DNA from: Ornithinibacillus scapharcae TW25
GTDB lineage: Bacteria > Bacillota > Bacilli > Bacillales > Amphibacillaceae
Length of the DNA stretch: 46,690 nucleotides
Reading direction: 5' to 3'
NCBI RefSeq assembly: GCF_000190475.1
Contig: NZ_AEWH01000058.1
Location: 1 to 46,690, forward strand
Shown: positions 18,377-28,023 of the stretch, one piece after another
Position numbering within the stretch: position 1 is the stretch's first letter
Layout: every line of letters begins with the position of its first letter
Translations under genes and position numbers: made by a program
Notes under the pieces: generated by a model
Database searches by the model: none
What the model saw: only the letters and a program-made list of their open reading frames with translations
What the model was told of the DNA's origin: nothing

Positions 18377-18875
18377 AATTATCATATGCTAATGAAATGC
18401 AATTAGACTCTTCTTACTTAAAGATGTTACATCTCTGTCGCACGGGGGCATGATTTGGTAGGATATGATAGCTCCTCCAAACCATGCTATGATGGGTTTT
18501 AATGTAAGGTGAAAGAGAGAATGATAACATTATTTGTTCACCATTAGAAATGACTAAATAAAGCCTCCTGAAAGTTTTCTGAACTTTTGAGAGGCTTTTT
18601 CATGAATAAAATTTGACCATGTTTTGAAGCGTATAAACTCCATGCCTTTCAAAGATTATAAGTTTTTCATTTTTTTATAAAGTTAACTAGAATGATTGAA
18701 TTAACCAAATGATCTAGGGCTCCAACATATCTCGAGTGAATGAAAGGTTATCGAAGAATTAAATAAAAGCTATAGGTGAAACGGAAGGATTTAACACCCT
18801 TCATAACTCTCCTGTAACAATAGCAGTAATAGTTACCGGTTTCGTTATAAAATTTTGATTAATATCCAAGTCAAA
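18377..18875. other. Repeat-rich intergenic stretch
   Basis: This 499-base gap between the synthase-like gene and a convergent membrane-protein gene has no coding frame that I believe. It holds an imperfect hairpin GCATG..TTGG..GGA / TCC..CCAA..CATGC at 18448-18487 and repeat copy B with a terminator hairpin at 18494-18600. In 18600-18875 I see only AT-rich sequence. Confidence 0.5.
18494..18600 (+). repeat. Dispersed repeat copy B with terminator hairpin
   Basis: The left part (TGGGTTTTAATGTAAGGTGA...GATAACATT) aligns with 11271 onward. The right part is a hairpin, AAGCCTC (18561-18567) with GAGGCTT (18591-18597) plus inner GAAAGTT/AACTTT pairs, followed by T5. Spacing between the shared left part and the hairpin is about the same in both copies, which argues for one repeat unit rather than chance. 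Confidence 0.6.
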
Positions 18876-19724
18876 CTACAAGGGCTTCGGATATAATCGA
18901 TCGAGGATGTAAATATTCAAGTACATTCCCCAAATGCTAATGGAGGTTAAAATAAAAAACCAACAATCTGCGCTTGATAAGACTTGATACTTTTCTGCAA
19001 TAAAATGAGCGATATAAAGAATAAATATCCCCGCAGCTTTCCAATTCCACTTGATGTTCATAAAATACAGGATCATTGTGCTAATGCCTAAAAGCAGGTG
19101 ATAGGTCGCAGCAATAACAGCAATACTGCAATCATTATCTGGACACAGATTCTCATTGAAACTGCGAACGCCAACAGCCTTGGATGCCCAAGTTACTAAA
19201 TGGAAGTGCAAAGTACACAATCCAAAGAAGATAAAGATGTAGCGCCAAGTGCGCTTTAGGTGTTTTGATAAGATGGTGCTTACTATTTTTGCGATGCGGA
19301 ATAAAATGAGAAGAAGGATACTAGTCATCCATGTCCGATACCAATTTTGTTTATATATTCCCATTAGAATAAACAATTCTTCGATACCGCCGTAAATTAG
19401 AACAATGATTAATTGCCAGTGAAATTTAACATTAAAGACAGTAATCAGGATGGCAGATGCCGAAACTGAAGTTTGCGAAAACAAATTCCCTACAACCGAA
19501 TCATTGTGTTGATTAGTAAAGATTTTCGGGAAATATATGTACGCCTTCAAACACATTAAAGTAATCATTTCGAATGCAAAAAAAGTGATTCCACATACTG
19601 TTAAATATAGAGAAAGTACGTGTTTACGGTTGGGTGTTTTGATGAAAACAATGAATAATACAATGATTGTTACTAACCCGAGGAGAATATACCATATCGT
19701 ATTACTCCAAAATGCAGGACCCAT
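18876..19724 (-). CDS. Multi-pass membrane protein, unknown function
   Basis: This 282-residue protein has about eight hydrophobic helices with few charged loops, and aromatic/Trp-rich segments such as WYRTWMTSILLL and WNWKAAGIFILYIAHFIAEKY. It resembles the CBO0543-type integral membrane proteins common in sporeformers, a guess from pattern only. No catalytic motif is visible. The ATG at 19724 follows AAAGGAACTG at slightly long spacing. It stands alone, convergent with the synthase-like gene. Confidence 0.65.
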   Translation of the reverse strand: MGPAFWSNTIWYILLGLVTIIVLFIVFIKTPNRKHVLSLYLTVCGITFFAFEMITLMCLKAYIYFPKIFTNQHNDSVVGNLFSQTSVSASAILITVFNVKFHWQLIIVLIYGGIEELFILMGIYKQNWYRTWMTSILLLILFRIAKIVSTILSKHLKRTWRYIFIFFGLCTLHFHLVTWASKAVGVRSFNENLCPDNDCSIAVIAATYHLLLGISTMILYFMNIKWNWKAAGIFILYIAHFIAEKYQVLSSADCWFFILTSISIWGMYLNIYILDRLYPKPL

Positions 19725-19928
19725 TAATCACAGTTCCTTTCTTACTCACATATTCTACGCTATTTATTGATTGCATTATGTTTCCCTGCGATTATAAAAA
19801 TATTCGGTGTAGTCAAATCTTGGGATTTCATCATTAATTCCCCAATCTCTAATTAAGCCATAATGTGTCTTTATTTTTTCGGTGTTAGGGAAAACTAATT
19901 CTCAAAAATAATGGAGGCTGGACAATAT

Positions 19929-21418
19929 ATGTATTTTCACAGACACTTATTAAAACCAGAGGGCGGTGCTTATGAGGTTATTCTAATTATGAAACCTTAT
20001 TTGGCACTTGAAGAGTTTGCGGATGAGTTTGGATTCACGGAGAAAGCAGAAGAAGATATTAACCGTGTAGCCGTAGGATATGTCAAAAAGAAGTTTCCTA
20101 ATCTTAAAGTCAAAACGATTAAGGTGATGATGAGTGGGGCTTTAGTGACATCCATTATGGTTACTGGGGGAATGACCCCCGTCTTTGCAAATGAGCTGGA
20201 TGGGGAGGCACAAGTTGAAACGAATAATAATCCGGATATTCAACCAGAAACAGCTACATCTGATGAACCTATTGAAACAGAAACTTCTCCAACAGATGAA
20301 GCCACAACTACCAACTCAATCGAGGAAGAGCCCGAAGAAGTGCCGATTGTTGAGGAACTAATTACAGATGATACAAAATCCGAAGAAGTGCCATTGGATG
20401 AACCAGGTCTTGTTCCCGGGGATTTTTTTACTTTGTGGAAGTCATTGCCGAAAAAGTACAGTTAGCCATGACCTTTGATGACACCGCTAAAGCAGAACTC
20501 ATCAGCCAATTTGCGAATGAACGCATAGCAGAAGCTAATGCATTATTTGAAGCTGGCGATATGGAAGGTGCAATGGAGTTGTTAAACGAAGCCCTCGAAA
20601 GCCAGGAACTAGCACTTGATTATGTAACGGAAGGAGAAGGGACTGAACAATCTTTGTCGGAAGAGGCAGAGGTGATACCTGAAGGCGAAATCCTGTCAGA
20701 ACACACTGAAGGAAAGGTAGATCCTACGGAAGACGGGGATGCTGAACCAACGGAACCTATAAGTGAGGTCTATCAAGAACTGCAAACCCAATTCAGTCAA
20801 AATATTACTGCACTCTTACTGGCAATGGAAAAAGTAGAGAACCCAAAGGCAAAAGCGGCATTAGCAAAGAATGTGGAGAAGGCTTATGCCAAAATGGAGA
20901 AGAAGTTAGGTAAGGTGAGGGAAATTGAAGAACAAATTGCATCTACAATCCCAGACGATAATAAGGTGAATGAGTTACGAAATACGATACGAGAGGACCA
21001 GAAAGACTTTGATAGGGATATGGTTGAAGTAGAAAAGAAAGAGGGGGCGCCTATTGTTCCTCCAAAGAGTATGAAAGAAAAACTTCAAACGAGTCAAGGA
21101 CAAGAAACGGCGAGCCAGGCTAAACAGAACAGTCAGGGGAAAAATACTGTTCCAGAAAAGCAGGTTGAAAAGAGAACGCCAACCCTAGAACCGAAAAATG
21201 AGACACAAGCATCTACTAATCCTGCTGGTGAAAGAAAAAATCGCAATACCAATGCCAATCGTAACGATGGAGGCAATTCCAAAGTAGAAACAGAGGTAGA
21301 ACTAAATAAGGAGGTTGGAGAAAAAGTAAAATCAATCACTAAAGGGAATTCCGACAAAGGCAATCCGAATAAGGAAAAAGGTAATCAGGGTAAAGGTAAC
21401 GGAAAAGATAATGAATAG
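19929..21418 (+). pseudogene. DUF5667-like membrane-anchored protein, frameshifted
   Basis: The first part has a cytosolic domain (residues 1-58), one membrane helix (about 65-87, ending TPVFA) and an acidic Glu/Thr-rich outside segment. It breaks at a T7 run (20423-20429). With eight T the frame reads GDFFYFVEVIAEKVQLAMTF into a DUF5667 domain (helical, KAELISQFANERIAEANALFEAGDMEGA), a second helical region, then a long Lys/Asn/Gln/Gly-rich tail ending KGNGKDNE. The true start is ATG 19929 after GGAGG; the ATG at 19911 overlaps that site. In other Firmicutes DUF5667 proteins are anti-sigma-like or cell-envelope proteins. Function here is unknown. Confidence 0.8.
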
Positions 21419-21480
21419 CAGGGGTTAACAAATAAAGCTATAATGAAAAAACATTATGGGAGTGTGTTTATCATCGAGTT

Positions 21481-21513
21481 GAAAAGGTCACGAGCCAATC
21501 CCCTGACCTTTTT
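21481..21513 (+). terminator. Bidirectional terminator
   Basis: AAAAGGTCA (21482-21490) pairs perfectly with TGACCTTTT (21504-21512). The T run on both strands lets it serve the DUF5667-like gene and the convergent gene ending at 21568. Confidence 0.75.
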
Positions 21514-21567
21514 CTATACCGATCCCGCCTTAGCTATCACATCAGTAATTCGTGAGATACGAAGAGT

Positions 21568-22422
21568 CTAGGCACGCAATAAAGCACCATTAGGCTCAGC
21601 TAACTCCTCTTTCCTAATCTGATTCATCCTACAGTAATAGTCAAAAAATCTCTGTGCTAGTTCACTATCGACTGTGTCACTCTTCAATGAAACGATATCA
21701 CGTAATATTTGGGCCACCCATTCATTATCAAAATAACGGTATTTCCCTGTATTCCAAGTCATTTTGTGCGGAGTTTTTTCATTTACATAGTATTTCCAAA
21801 ATGGCATCCTATCCGATTCTTGATCTGTCAGTTGTAGTCTGTATTCGGAGTGAGCAGGGATTAAACCGTCTTCACAAAACTTACCAATGAAATCCTTGCT
21901 TACCATATAAAGCCCGATGATACGTCTGTCTTTTTCTGGCTTACTAGCATCTCTCTCTGTTAAAAGACAAATACTATTAGGATAGATACGGGTAGGTTTT
22001 TTGGGCTCTCCCTTATTTACGCCGCTTTTTATAACGTCAGTAAAAACCTTCCACTCTGTAAAGACTTTAGCAAGTTCTTCTTCATCACACCAAAATACCA
22101 TTTGTGATTGGGGATGGAGTTTATGATTCTTCATAAGCTTTTCATGTTCCAAGCGTAGTTGTTGTTCTTTTAGTTGGAGTTTTTTCTCTACTTCTTTTTC
22201 TTGTTCTTCCTTCTCCCGTTCCAATTCCCTTTTTTGTATAATCATGTTAAGTGAATGCGCGGCACTTTTATCATGCAATTTTAGATGTTTCCCAAACGCA
22301 TCCGGGTAAACAAACTTCTTACTTTCGGTGGCGAAAAGTATTTCAATGATAGAATCGTTATGATTCACAATATTTCCTTTACCAAATCGCTTATGCGATA
22401 CTTCTTTATTAATTAAATTCAT
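21568..22422 (-). CDS. Tudor-like-domain protein with coiled coil, unknown function
   Basis: The first 45 residues (NKEVSHKRFGKGNIVNHNDSIIEILFATESKKFVYP) resemble the small beta-barrel (PcrA/UvrD C-terminal Tudor-like) found in many Bacilli proteins. A charged coiled coil follows (about 62-102). The remaining 180 residues form a globular region with FWCDEEE, RRIIGLYMV, TWNTGKYRYFDN that I do not recognise. I use ATG 22422, eight bases after GGAGGG; a TTG at 22428 is too close to that site. The gene is single and divergent from 22776. Confidence 0.65.
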   Translation of the reverse strand: MNLINKEVSHKRFGKGNIVNHNDSIIEILFATESKKFVYPDAFGKHLKLHDKSAAHSLNMIIQKRELEREKEEQEKEVEKKLQLKEQQLRLEHEKLMKNHKLHPQSQMVFWCDEEELAKVFTEWKVFTDVIKSGVNKGEPKKPTRIYPNSICLLTERDASKPEKDRRIIGLYMVSKDFIGKFCEDGLIPAHSEYRLQLTDQESDRMPFWKYYVNEKTPHKMTWNTGKYRYFDNEWVAQILRDIVSLKSDTVDSELAQRFFDYYCRMNQIRKEELAEPNGALLRA

Positions 22423-22775
22423 TATCAAGCCCTCCTTATAGTAGTAATACTTGGATTATGTTATTACATTCAAACTCGAGTTTAGGTATAAAAAAACGTA
22501 CCCAAAGTCCTTCAGCAAAAATAGAATCTGGTATACGAAGCTAATTAAGTATTGTACGATTATTGTAACATTCTTTCGAAGGTATCACAAATAAATCATT
22601 TGACAATAAAATATATTGTATTATAAAATAAAAGATTATTTTATTTTGATATGTATCGATCTTCGTATTCTGGAAAAGATATTAGGTTATAGAAAATATA
22701 TATTCGAACAACTATATTACGGTTGAGCTGTAATAGGGAAATGTAGATTTGTTTCTAAGTGGAGGTGGGCTAATA
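22423..22775. other. Divergent promoter gap
   Basis: This 353-base AT-rich gap separates two divergent genes. Apart from a good plus-strand promoter at 22599-22626 I see no RNA gene or repeat. A leader of roughly 140 bases would precede the 22776 start. Confidence 0.4.
22599..22626 (+). promoter_or_regulatory. Sigma-A promoter of the 22776 gene
   Basis: Consensus TTGACA (22599-22604) with 16 bases to TATAAA (22621-22626). Confidence 0.55.
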
Positions 22776-23540
22776 ATGGCGAGTGCAATTAACTATCAAT
22801 ACCGCATAACCAAGTATAACCCTATATATAGGAATTCATTTGGAGAATACACCAAAGAGGAATGGATAAGTTCTTCGCAAATAGGCAAGACATTTGATGG
22901 TGAGGTATTTACTATCGTAGATTATTTTCAGGTAGAAGCTTCTTATATTAATACTATTTTAAGCTTTATGAAAGAATCCCAGATAAATTCCTTACGAGTA
23001 GTACTATTGGATAATGAACGGTTTCAAGATGAATCATCTGAACTCTTTGAAGAAAAATTCAAGGAAGTGATCCTTGAAGAAGATTTACTCGTCAGTGAAA
23101 AAGATATCGCTATAATTTGTCAAATGGTATTACGTGAATTTATTCACTGCCTTCTAATTTCAGGAGATGATTTCTTTGTTCACTTTGGCTACGATTACTA
23201 TATGTATATTGGTTCCAATCAACCGTGTAAATTAGGAATTGATTTCGCTAGGGAAAATGGACTATTTGTAGAAGAATATCAATCTCCATATTATCTTGCG
23301 GAAGAAGATATTATGAGAACAATAGAATGGACAGCTAAAGAGAATGAGTCTATTTTAGGTGATGAAGACCTTTCAATGGTACCTTTAAAAGAATTTCAAA
23401 AAGCTCTTAATCTCTCAGAGGATCATCCAGTTGTTGGTTCCTTTCGGATAACTAGTAAAAACAAAGACTTTTTTCAACAGTATATGGAACATAAATTAGA
23501 CTTCTCTAAATATAATTACTTTCTTTTTGGGGGAAATTGA
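22776..23540 (+). CDS. Hypothetical cytosolic protein
   Basis: I recognise a Bacillaceae/actinobacterial conserved hypothetical start, NYQYRITKYNPIYRNSFGEYTKEEWIS, but no function. The 254-residue protein is acidic, without signal peptide or membrane helix. WISSSQIGKTFDG and the C-terminal PVVGSFRITSK..FFQQYMEHKLDFSKYNYFLFG are the most distinctive parts. I start at ATG 22776 after GGAGGTGGG. It is 101 bases before the next gene and could share its transcript. Confidence 0.65.
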   Translation: MASAINYQYRITKYNPIYRNSFGEYTKEEWISSSQIGKTFDGEVFTIVDYFQVEASYINTILSFMKESQINSLRVVLLDNERFQDESSELFEEKFKEVILEEDLLVSEKDIAIICQMVLREFIHCLLISGDDFFVHFGYDYYMYIGSNQPCKLGIDFARENGLFVEEYQSPYYLAEEDIMRTIEWTAKENESILGDEDLSMVPLKEFQKALNLSEDHPVVGSFRITSKNKDFFQQYMEHKLDFSKYNYFLFGGN

Positions 23541-23641
23541 AAACACTCTAATGAGTCTCGATTATCTTTAAAAAAATTAGAATTCGTAATTCGTGCTATG
23601 CAGTGTCTGGTAAAATTGGAAGTAGGAGGGGGTATCGGCTT

Positions 23642-24752
23642 ATGGAAATGCAAACGAAAGATAATTTGAACTTTACGAATCAGCTGCCAAAGTGGGCTAT
23701 TGGTTGCCATATTGGGTTAATCTCCCTTTTCGTTTTATTAGGAATGGGTATGTTTGTTTTAACTGCTCTAGAAGTCTCAGAGACTGGGCTGGGGTTCTCA
23801 ATTCTTTTACTTGCAATTGGTGTTGTCTTTCTAGGACTTTCATGGTTTGCTTACAAAAATTTACGAAAATACCTAGACCTTATTATAAAGGTCAGTGTTA
23901 GTGAACAAGGTTATGATTACTACGCAAAAGACAAAAGGAAAGGCGTAGAACACAAATTTTTTCTACCTTATGAGAAGATGACTTATGTTTTAATTGGAAT
24001 GGACTATCGTATGATGGCAAAGTACAAATATAGTGTTCATCATGATAGTACAAAGCTTGTTCCAGTACGATCGGCAAAAATAGTAATCCGTGGTGTCAGT
24101 ACAGATAATCGATTAGAGGTTACAAGTTTTTCTCATTGGGATCAACAATCACTACATAAATGGATTGAAGTATTTCAAAAGCATGGGGTGGATATTTTTC
24201 ATACAGATAAAGCCTTAACTGCGGTTCCAGACAACCCAGAAGTTATCGAGTCCATTCCAAAGGAGAAGTTTGAAGGTTCACTTTCCTTTGTAATAGGTTC
24301 AGAGGCAGATGATTTAGAAAATATCTATTTAACAGAAGAACAGCAAGTATTGGTCGAGGAAAAAGAGAAGAGAGGACAAAAGAACGGTATATACTTTACA
24401 CTTCTTATATCTATGGCACAGATTATTATGATATGCGCTTGGTTTCCTCATTGGGAGATAGTGGATAAGTCCTTCAGTGATAGTTCTGGAGAATTCGTTG
24501 CTCTTTTATTTACTATCCTTTCACAGTTTTTATTTATATAAAAAGAGGAAAGTCAAATGGTATGAGCCGTTACGAGATTCTATCATTATTTATTTAGGCA
24601 TCCTGCTTGGTATCCAGCTTTCTCCAGATGAACGAGCAATTTTTCAATCCGCGGTACAAGGCTATGCAATGATGACTATCGGTTCATTTTTGTTTCTATA
24701 CTATGGTATGAAATTATATTCTTGGTTTCAAAAGATTGGTAAAGCTGAATGA
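23642..24752 (+). pseudogene. Membrane protein of unknown function, frameshifted
   Basis: Two N-terminal membrane helices (about 20-42 and 48-66) lead into a beta-rich cytosolic domain like a PH/YcxB-type region (VSEQGYDYYAK...LPYEKMTYVLIG...TSFSHWDQQSLHKWIEVFQKHG). A third helix follows near residue 265. The frame then hits TAA just after a T5 run (24527-24531). Removing one T lets it continue as SQFYLYKKRKVKWYEPLRD with two further helices to 24752, giving about 369 residues. No ribosome site supports a separate downstream gene. The start ATG follows GGAGGGGG. Confidence 0.65.
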
Positions 24753-24802
24753 AGTGTTATCATTTGGCTAACATAACCGCATTAAACACATTTCACTGAA
24801 AT

Positions 24803-24852
24803 AGAAAGAGGCCTCTCATAAGTAGAGCAAACTTGTGGGAAGCTTCTTTTTT
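24803..24852 (+). terminator. Terminator hairpin, dispersed repeat copy C
   Basis: GAAAGAGGCCTCTCATAAGT and ACTTGTGGGAAGCTTCTTT pair imperfectly and end in T6. The core matches the (CT)TCTCACAAGT/ACTTGTGAGA(AG) hairpin found at other gene ends in this window. Confidence 0.7.
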
Positions 24853-24931
24853 GTATCTCTCATGAGGGGATACATAGTATATGAATTGGCAACAACCCTG
24901 GATTAGTCACACAATTTGGGGAAAATAAATA

Positions 24932-24960
24932 TTGACACTAGGTATGTGAAGAAATATTAT
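24932..24960 (+). promoter_or_regulatory. Sigma-A promoter of the tetR-ABC operon
   Basis: TTGACA (24932-24937), exactly 17 bases, TATTAT (24955-24960). It is one of the best promoters in the window. Confidence 0.8.
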
Positions 24961-24963
24961 GAG

Positions 24964-24994
24964 TATATGAATATTTTTATTTTTTATTCATATA
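24964..24994 (+). promoter_or_regulatory. Candidate TetR operator palindrome
   Basis: TATATGAATA (24964-24973) and TATTCATATA (24985-24994) are a perfect 10-bp inverted repeat with an 11-base AT spacer, covering the predicted transcription start of the operon. The placement fits autorepression by the TetR-family protein encoded first in the operon. Confidence 0.6.
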
Positions 24995-25043
24995 GTCGTA
25001 TGTATACGCATATTCAAATTAGTTTGAGATGGAGGCAAGCGTT

Positions 25044-25660
25044 GTGCCAAGAGGGTTTAATGAAAATGAAAAAGAGTTTATTAGAAATAAGCTGATGTCG
25101 GCTGGAAGAGAACTATTTAGTTCTTTGGGGTTAAAAAAACCAGTATAAAGGATTTAACTGGGATGGCAGGAATTGCTCAAGGTACTTTTTATAATTTTTT
25201 CGAATCAAAAGAGGTTATTTATTTTCTGCTATTGGAGCAGGATGAGAAAGAAATTAAGCAGAATGTTATCGATATACTTAAACATTCAAACGAGATAACA
25301 GCAACTGTTTTTGCGAATGTAATCTTCGCGACAGTAAAACAAATTGAAAATTATCCGTTAATTCAAAGGCTGTTTACAACAGATGAGTATGAAATATTAG
25401 TGCGAAAACTCCCGAATGATCTACTCAAAGAACATAGTGATCGTGATATGTTAAGCTTTAACCCATTATTGGAGCAATGGAAAGACGAAGGGAAAATTGA
25501 TGCCAATATATCAAATGAAGTGGTTACTAGTGCATTGCGTGCTTTTTTTCTTATGACAATTCACAAACGTGAAATCGGTGAAAGTCTTTACGATCAAACC
25601 CTTCAATTTATGGCAGAGGGGATTGCATTGAGTCTGTTTAAGGAGAGAGAAAATACGTGA
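25044..25660 (+). pseudogene. TetR-family regulator, frameshifted
   Basis: From GTG 25044 (after GGAGG) the protein reads MPRGFNENEKEFIRNKLMSAGRELFSSLGLKK, the first helices of a TetR DNA-binding domain, then stops because of an A7 run (25133-25139). With eight A it continues TSIKDLTGMAGIAQGTFYNFFESKE, the classic helix-turn-helix, and a ligand domain to 25660, about 205 residues. The stop overlaps the next GTG start as GTGA. The rest is well kept, so a recent event or sequencing indel is likely. If real, the downstream exporter is probably derepressed. Confidence 0.87.
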
Positions 25661-26526
25661 TACAGGTTGAGAACTTATTTTACACTTATCCAGGGAATAG
25701 TTCACCAACAATTAAGGATATTAATGTATCTATTAATGAAGGAGAGATATTTGGCTTTCTGGGTCCATCTGGAGCCGGTAAAAGTACGATACAGAAAATA
25801 CTAATAGGTGTTTTAAAGGATTTTCAAGGGAATGTAAAAGTCCTCAATCAGGATGTGAGTAAAGCATCCAGTAAGTTTTATAGACAGCTTGGTGTGGCTT
25901 TTGAAACACCGAACTTTTATCAGAAATTTACAGCTCTAGAAAACCTTGAATTTTTTGCAGGATTCTATAATAACACCAGATTAAATTTGGAAGACCTCTT
26001 GAGAAAAGTAGCTCTTGAAAACACAGTAAATATTAGAGTTTCAAATTTCTCTAAGGGGATGAAAATGCGTTTGAATATTGTAAGAGCCTTTCTACATAAT
26101 CCAGACCTTATTATTCTTGATGAACCAACATCAGGACTCGATCCAGTTAATGTGAAAAAAGTGCAGAAATTTATATTAGAACAAAAAGCAAGAGGTAAAA
26201 CAATTATATTAAATACTCATAATATGAATGTTGCGGAAACATTGTGTGATAGAGTGGCTTTTGTTGTCGAGGGTGAGATTAAATTAATAGATTCTCCTAA
26301 AAACCTTAAAGAGGCTTTTAGTAGAAAAGAAATTGCAGTTTTACATAAAGAAGAAGGAAAAGAAAATATAGAGTATTTTCAATTAAAACTACTTGGTCAG
26401 AACAAGCGATTCCAACAAATCTTAAAAGGAGATGAACTGATTAAGATTCATACGGTTGAAAGAACATTAGAAGATATCTTTGTAGAGGTAACTGGGAGGG
26501 CACTTCATGATAGGGAAACTGATTAA
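25657..26526 (+). CDS. ABC exporter ATPase
   Basis: This 289-residue nucleotide-binding subunit has Walker A GPSGAGKST (about 35-43), a Gln-loop region near GVAFETPNFYQ, signature FSKGMKMRLNI, Walker B LIILDEPTSGLDP, H-loop LNTHNM and a C-terminal extension to IFVEVTGRALHD. The signature SKGM is a common variant of SGGQ in drug or peptide exporters. The GTG start overlaps the end of tetR, and the next permease overlaps its end by 20 bases, so all are co-translated. The substrate is unknown. Confidence 0.87.
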   Translation: MIQVENLFYTYPGNSSPTIKDINVSINEGEIFGFLGPSGAGKSTIQKILIGVLKDFQGNVKVLNQDVSKASSKFYRQLGVAFETPNFYQKFTALENLEFFAGFYNNTRLNLEDLLRKVALENTVNIRVSNFSKGMKMRLNIVRAFLHNPDLIILDEPTSGLDPVNVKKVQKFILEQKARGKTIILNTHNMNVAETLCDRVAFVVEGEIKLIDSPKNLKEAFSRKEIAVLHKEEGKENIEYFQLKLLGQNKRFQQILKGDELIKIHTVERTLEDIFVEVTGRALHDRETD

Positions 26527-27244
26527 ACAGGATGTACGATTCCAGTTCAGGCATGGGTTTTATTATGTGTATGCATTCGTGACAGCTATCTATATAACAG
26601 TTCTACTACTCATTCCTATGGAGTTCCGCAGTCTCTGGGGTATATTTATTGTCTTTACAGACCCAGGAACGTTAGGATTCTTCTTTGTCGGAGCCATTGT
26701 TATGCTGGAACGAAATCAACAGCTATTAACCTATCTTTTCATTACTCCAGTAAAACTAAAGAGTTATTTATGGTCCAAGATAGTATCCTTAACTCTTATT
26801 GCGTGGCTGACTAGTTTATTTATTGTGTATTCTACACTTGATACAACTGTTTCAGTTACTTTTTTATCGATTGCCATACTTCTTTGTAGTTTCTTTTTCA
26901 CTTCGTGCGGGTTAGTAATTGCTGTCGACTCTCCATCCATGAATCATTTTATGTTCCGAGCAATTGTTAGTATGATTATGTTTTATATTCCAGTATTAAA
27001 TTATTTAGATTGGATTTCATTTCGTTTATTTGAGATTATGCCTAGCTATTCTGCACTAATTCTTTTGGAGTATGCAATGGGGAGAGAGGGAGGGATTTTT
27101 TCCATTCACATACCGAGTAGTAGTGTGATGATACATGTAGGATTACTTACTTTATGGGGGCTTATAGCTTATCGAATAGCTTACATACGCTTTTCAAAAT
27201 ATATTCTCTCCAATACGGGAGAAGTCAGGGAGATGTCTGTATGA
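26507..27244 (+). CDS. ABC permease subunit (fluoroquinolone-exporter-like)
   Basis: This 245-residue membrane protein has six predicted helices. It opens MIGKLIKQDVRFQFRHGFYYVYAFVTAIY, a typical N-terminal amphipathic stretch and first helix, and contains MLERNQQLLTYLFITPVKLKSYLWSK, the coupling loop between helices two and three. The paired permease has the similar DEKDDGIINYMAITPMKKLGFIGYR. GGGAGG precedes the ATG inside the ATPase gene, and its TGA overlaps the next ATG. This gene pair resembles two-permease drug exporters; the substrate is not deducible. Confidence 0.82.
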   Translation: MIGKLIKQDVRFQFRHGFYYVYAFVTAIYITVLLLIPMEFRSLWGIFIVFTDPGTLGFFFVGAIVMLERNQQLLTYLFITPVKLKSYLWSKIVSLTLIAWLTSLFIVYSTLDTTVSVTFLSIAILLCSFFFTSCGLVIAVDSPSMNHFMFRAIVSMIMFYIPVLNYLDWISFRLFEIMPSYSALILLEYAMGREGGIFSIHIPSSSVMIHVGLLTLWGLIAYRIAYIRFSKYILSNTGEVREMSV

Positions 27245-28023
27245 AAAAAGGGGCGGATGTTCAAACAGGAAGAGTTCATATAAAACAAGTGGAACTGTTT
27301 TTAAAGGGCGATGCGAAAAATGTACTGCGAGATCCATTAATGGTACTAGTACTAGGGATTCCGATCTATTTGTTTATTCTTGTCAAGTTCGGTATACCAT
27401 TTGTGGACATCCAGCTGTCAAAGTATACCTATTTTCAGTTGATGGATCATTTTGATTTAATCATTTGTTTTATAGTCTTGATTGTACCTATGATGATAGG
27501 CATGCTGACAGGCTTTCTTTTGTTGGACGAAAAAGATGATGGAATCATTAATTACATGGCAATTACACCGATGAAAAAACTGGGATTTATAGGATATCGA
27601 GTAACCTTGCCTTTAATCATATCGTTTATTATTTCTACTGTTCTTGTACTCTTATTTTTAATAGGGGAAGAATCGGTTAACTGGGGGCTATTGTTGATAG
27701 TACTAGTAGTAGTATCTTTATTCGGACCTTTGATTACAATGTATCTAGCATCGTTATGTGAAAATAAGGTAGAGGGAATAAGCTATGCAAAGTTGATTTC
27801 GATTTTCTCGGTCGCACCTATAGTAACGTATATGTTTGAAAGCTGGTGGACAGGGTTTGCCTATATTATTCCAGTGACATGGGTTGTTGAATTATCTTAT
27901 ACGAGTATTACAGGTGAATACTTCGGATTAATAGATAACTGGGCAATATTGTATCTAGGCGGAGTGACTAACATTTCGATATTCCTATATTTCTTTTATC
28001 AAAAATTAAGGAAAAGCCTATAA
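27241..28023 (+). CDS. ABC permease subunit, second
   Basis: This 260-residue protein has about six membrane helices, with the loop LDEKDDGIINYMAITPMKKLGFIGYRV marking it as partner of the upstream permease. I start at ATG 27241, overlapping the previous stop as ATGA; the longer frame from 27154 runs inside the previous gene. It is the last gene of the tetR-ABC operon. No strong terminator follows directly; the gap 28024-28334 shows none I trust. Confidence 0.82.
   Translation: MKKGADVQTGRVHIKQVELFLKGDAKNVLRDPLMVLVLGIPIYLFILVKFGIPFVDIQLSKYTYFQLMDHFDLIICFIVLIVPMMIGMLTGFLLLDEKDDGIINYMAITPMKKLGFIGYRVTLPLIISFIISTVLVLLFLIGEESVNWGLLLIVLVVVSLFGPLITMYLASLCENKVEGISYAKLISIFSVAPIVTYMFESWWTGFAYIIPVTWVVELSYTSITGEYFGLIDNWAILYLGGVTNISIFLYFFYQKLRKSL

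Noticed and set aside
24477-24752. Separate small membrane protein
   Set aside because: No ribosome site precedes its start, and it continues the preceding protein after removal of one T, so I treat both as one frameshifted gene.
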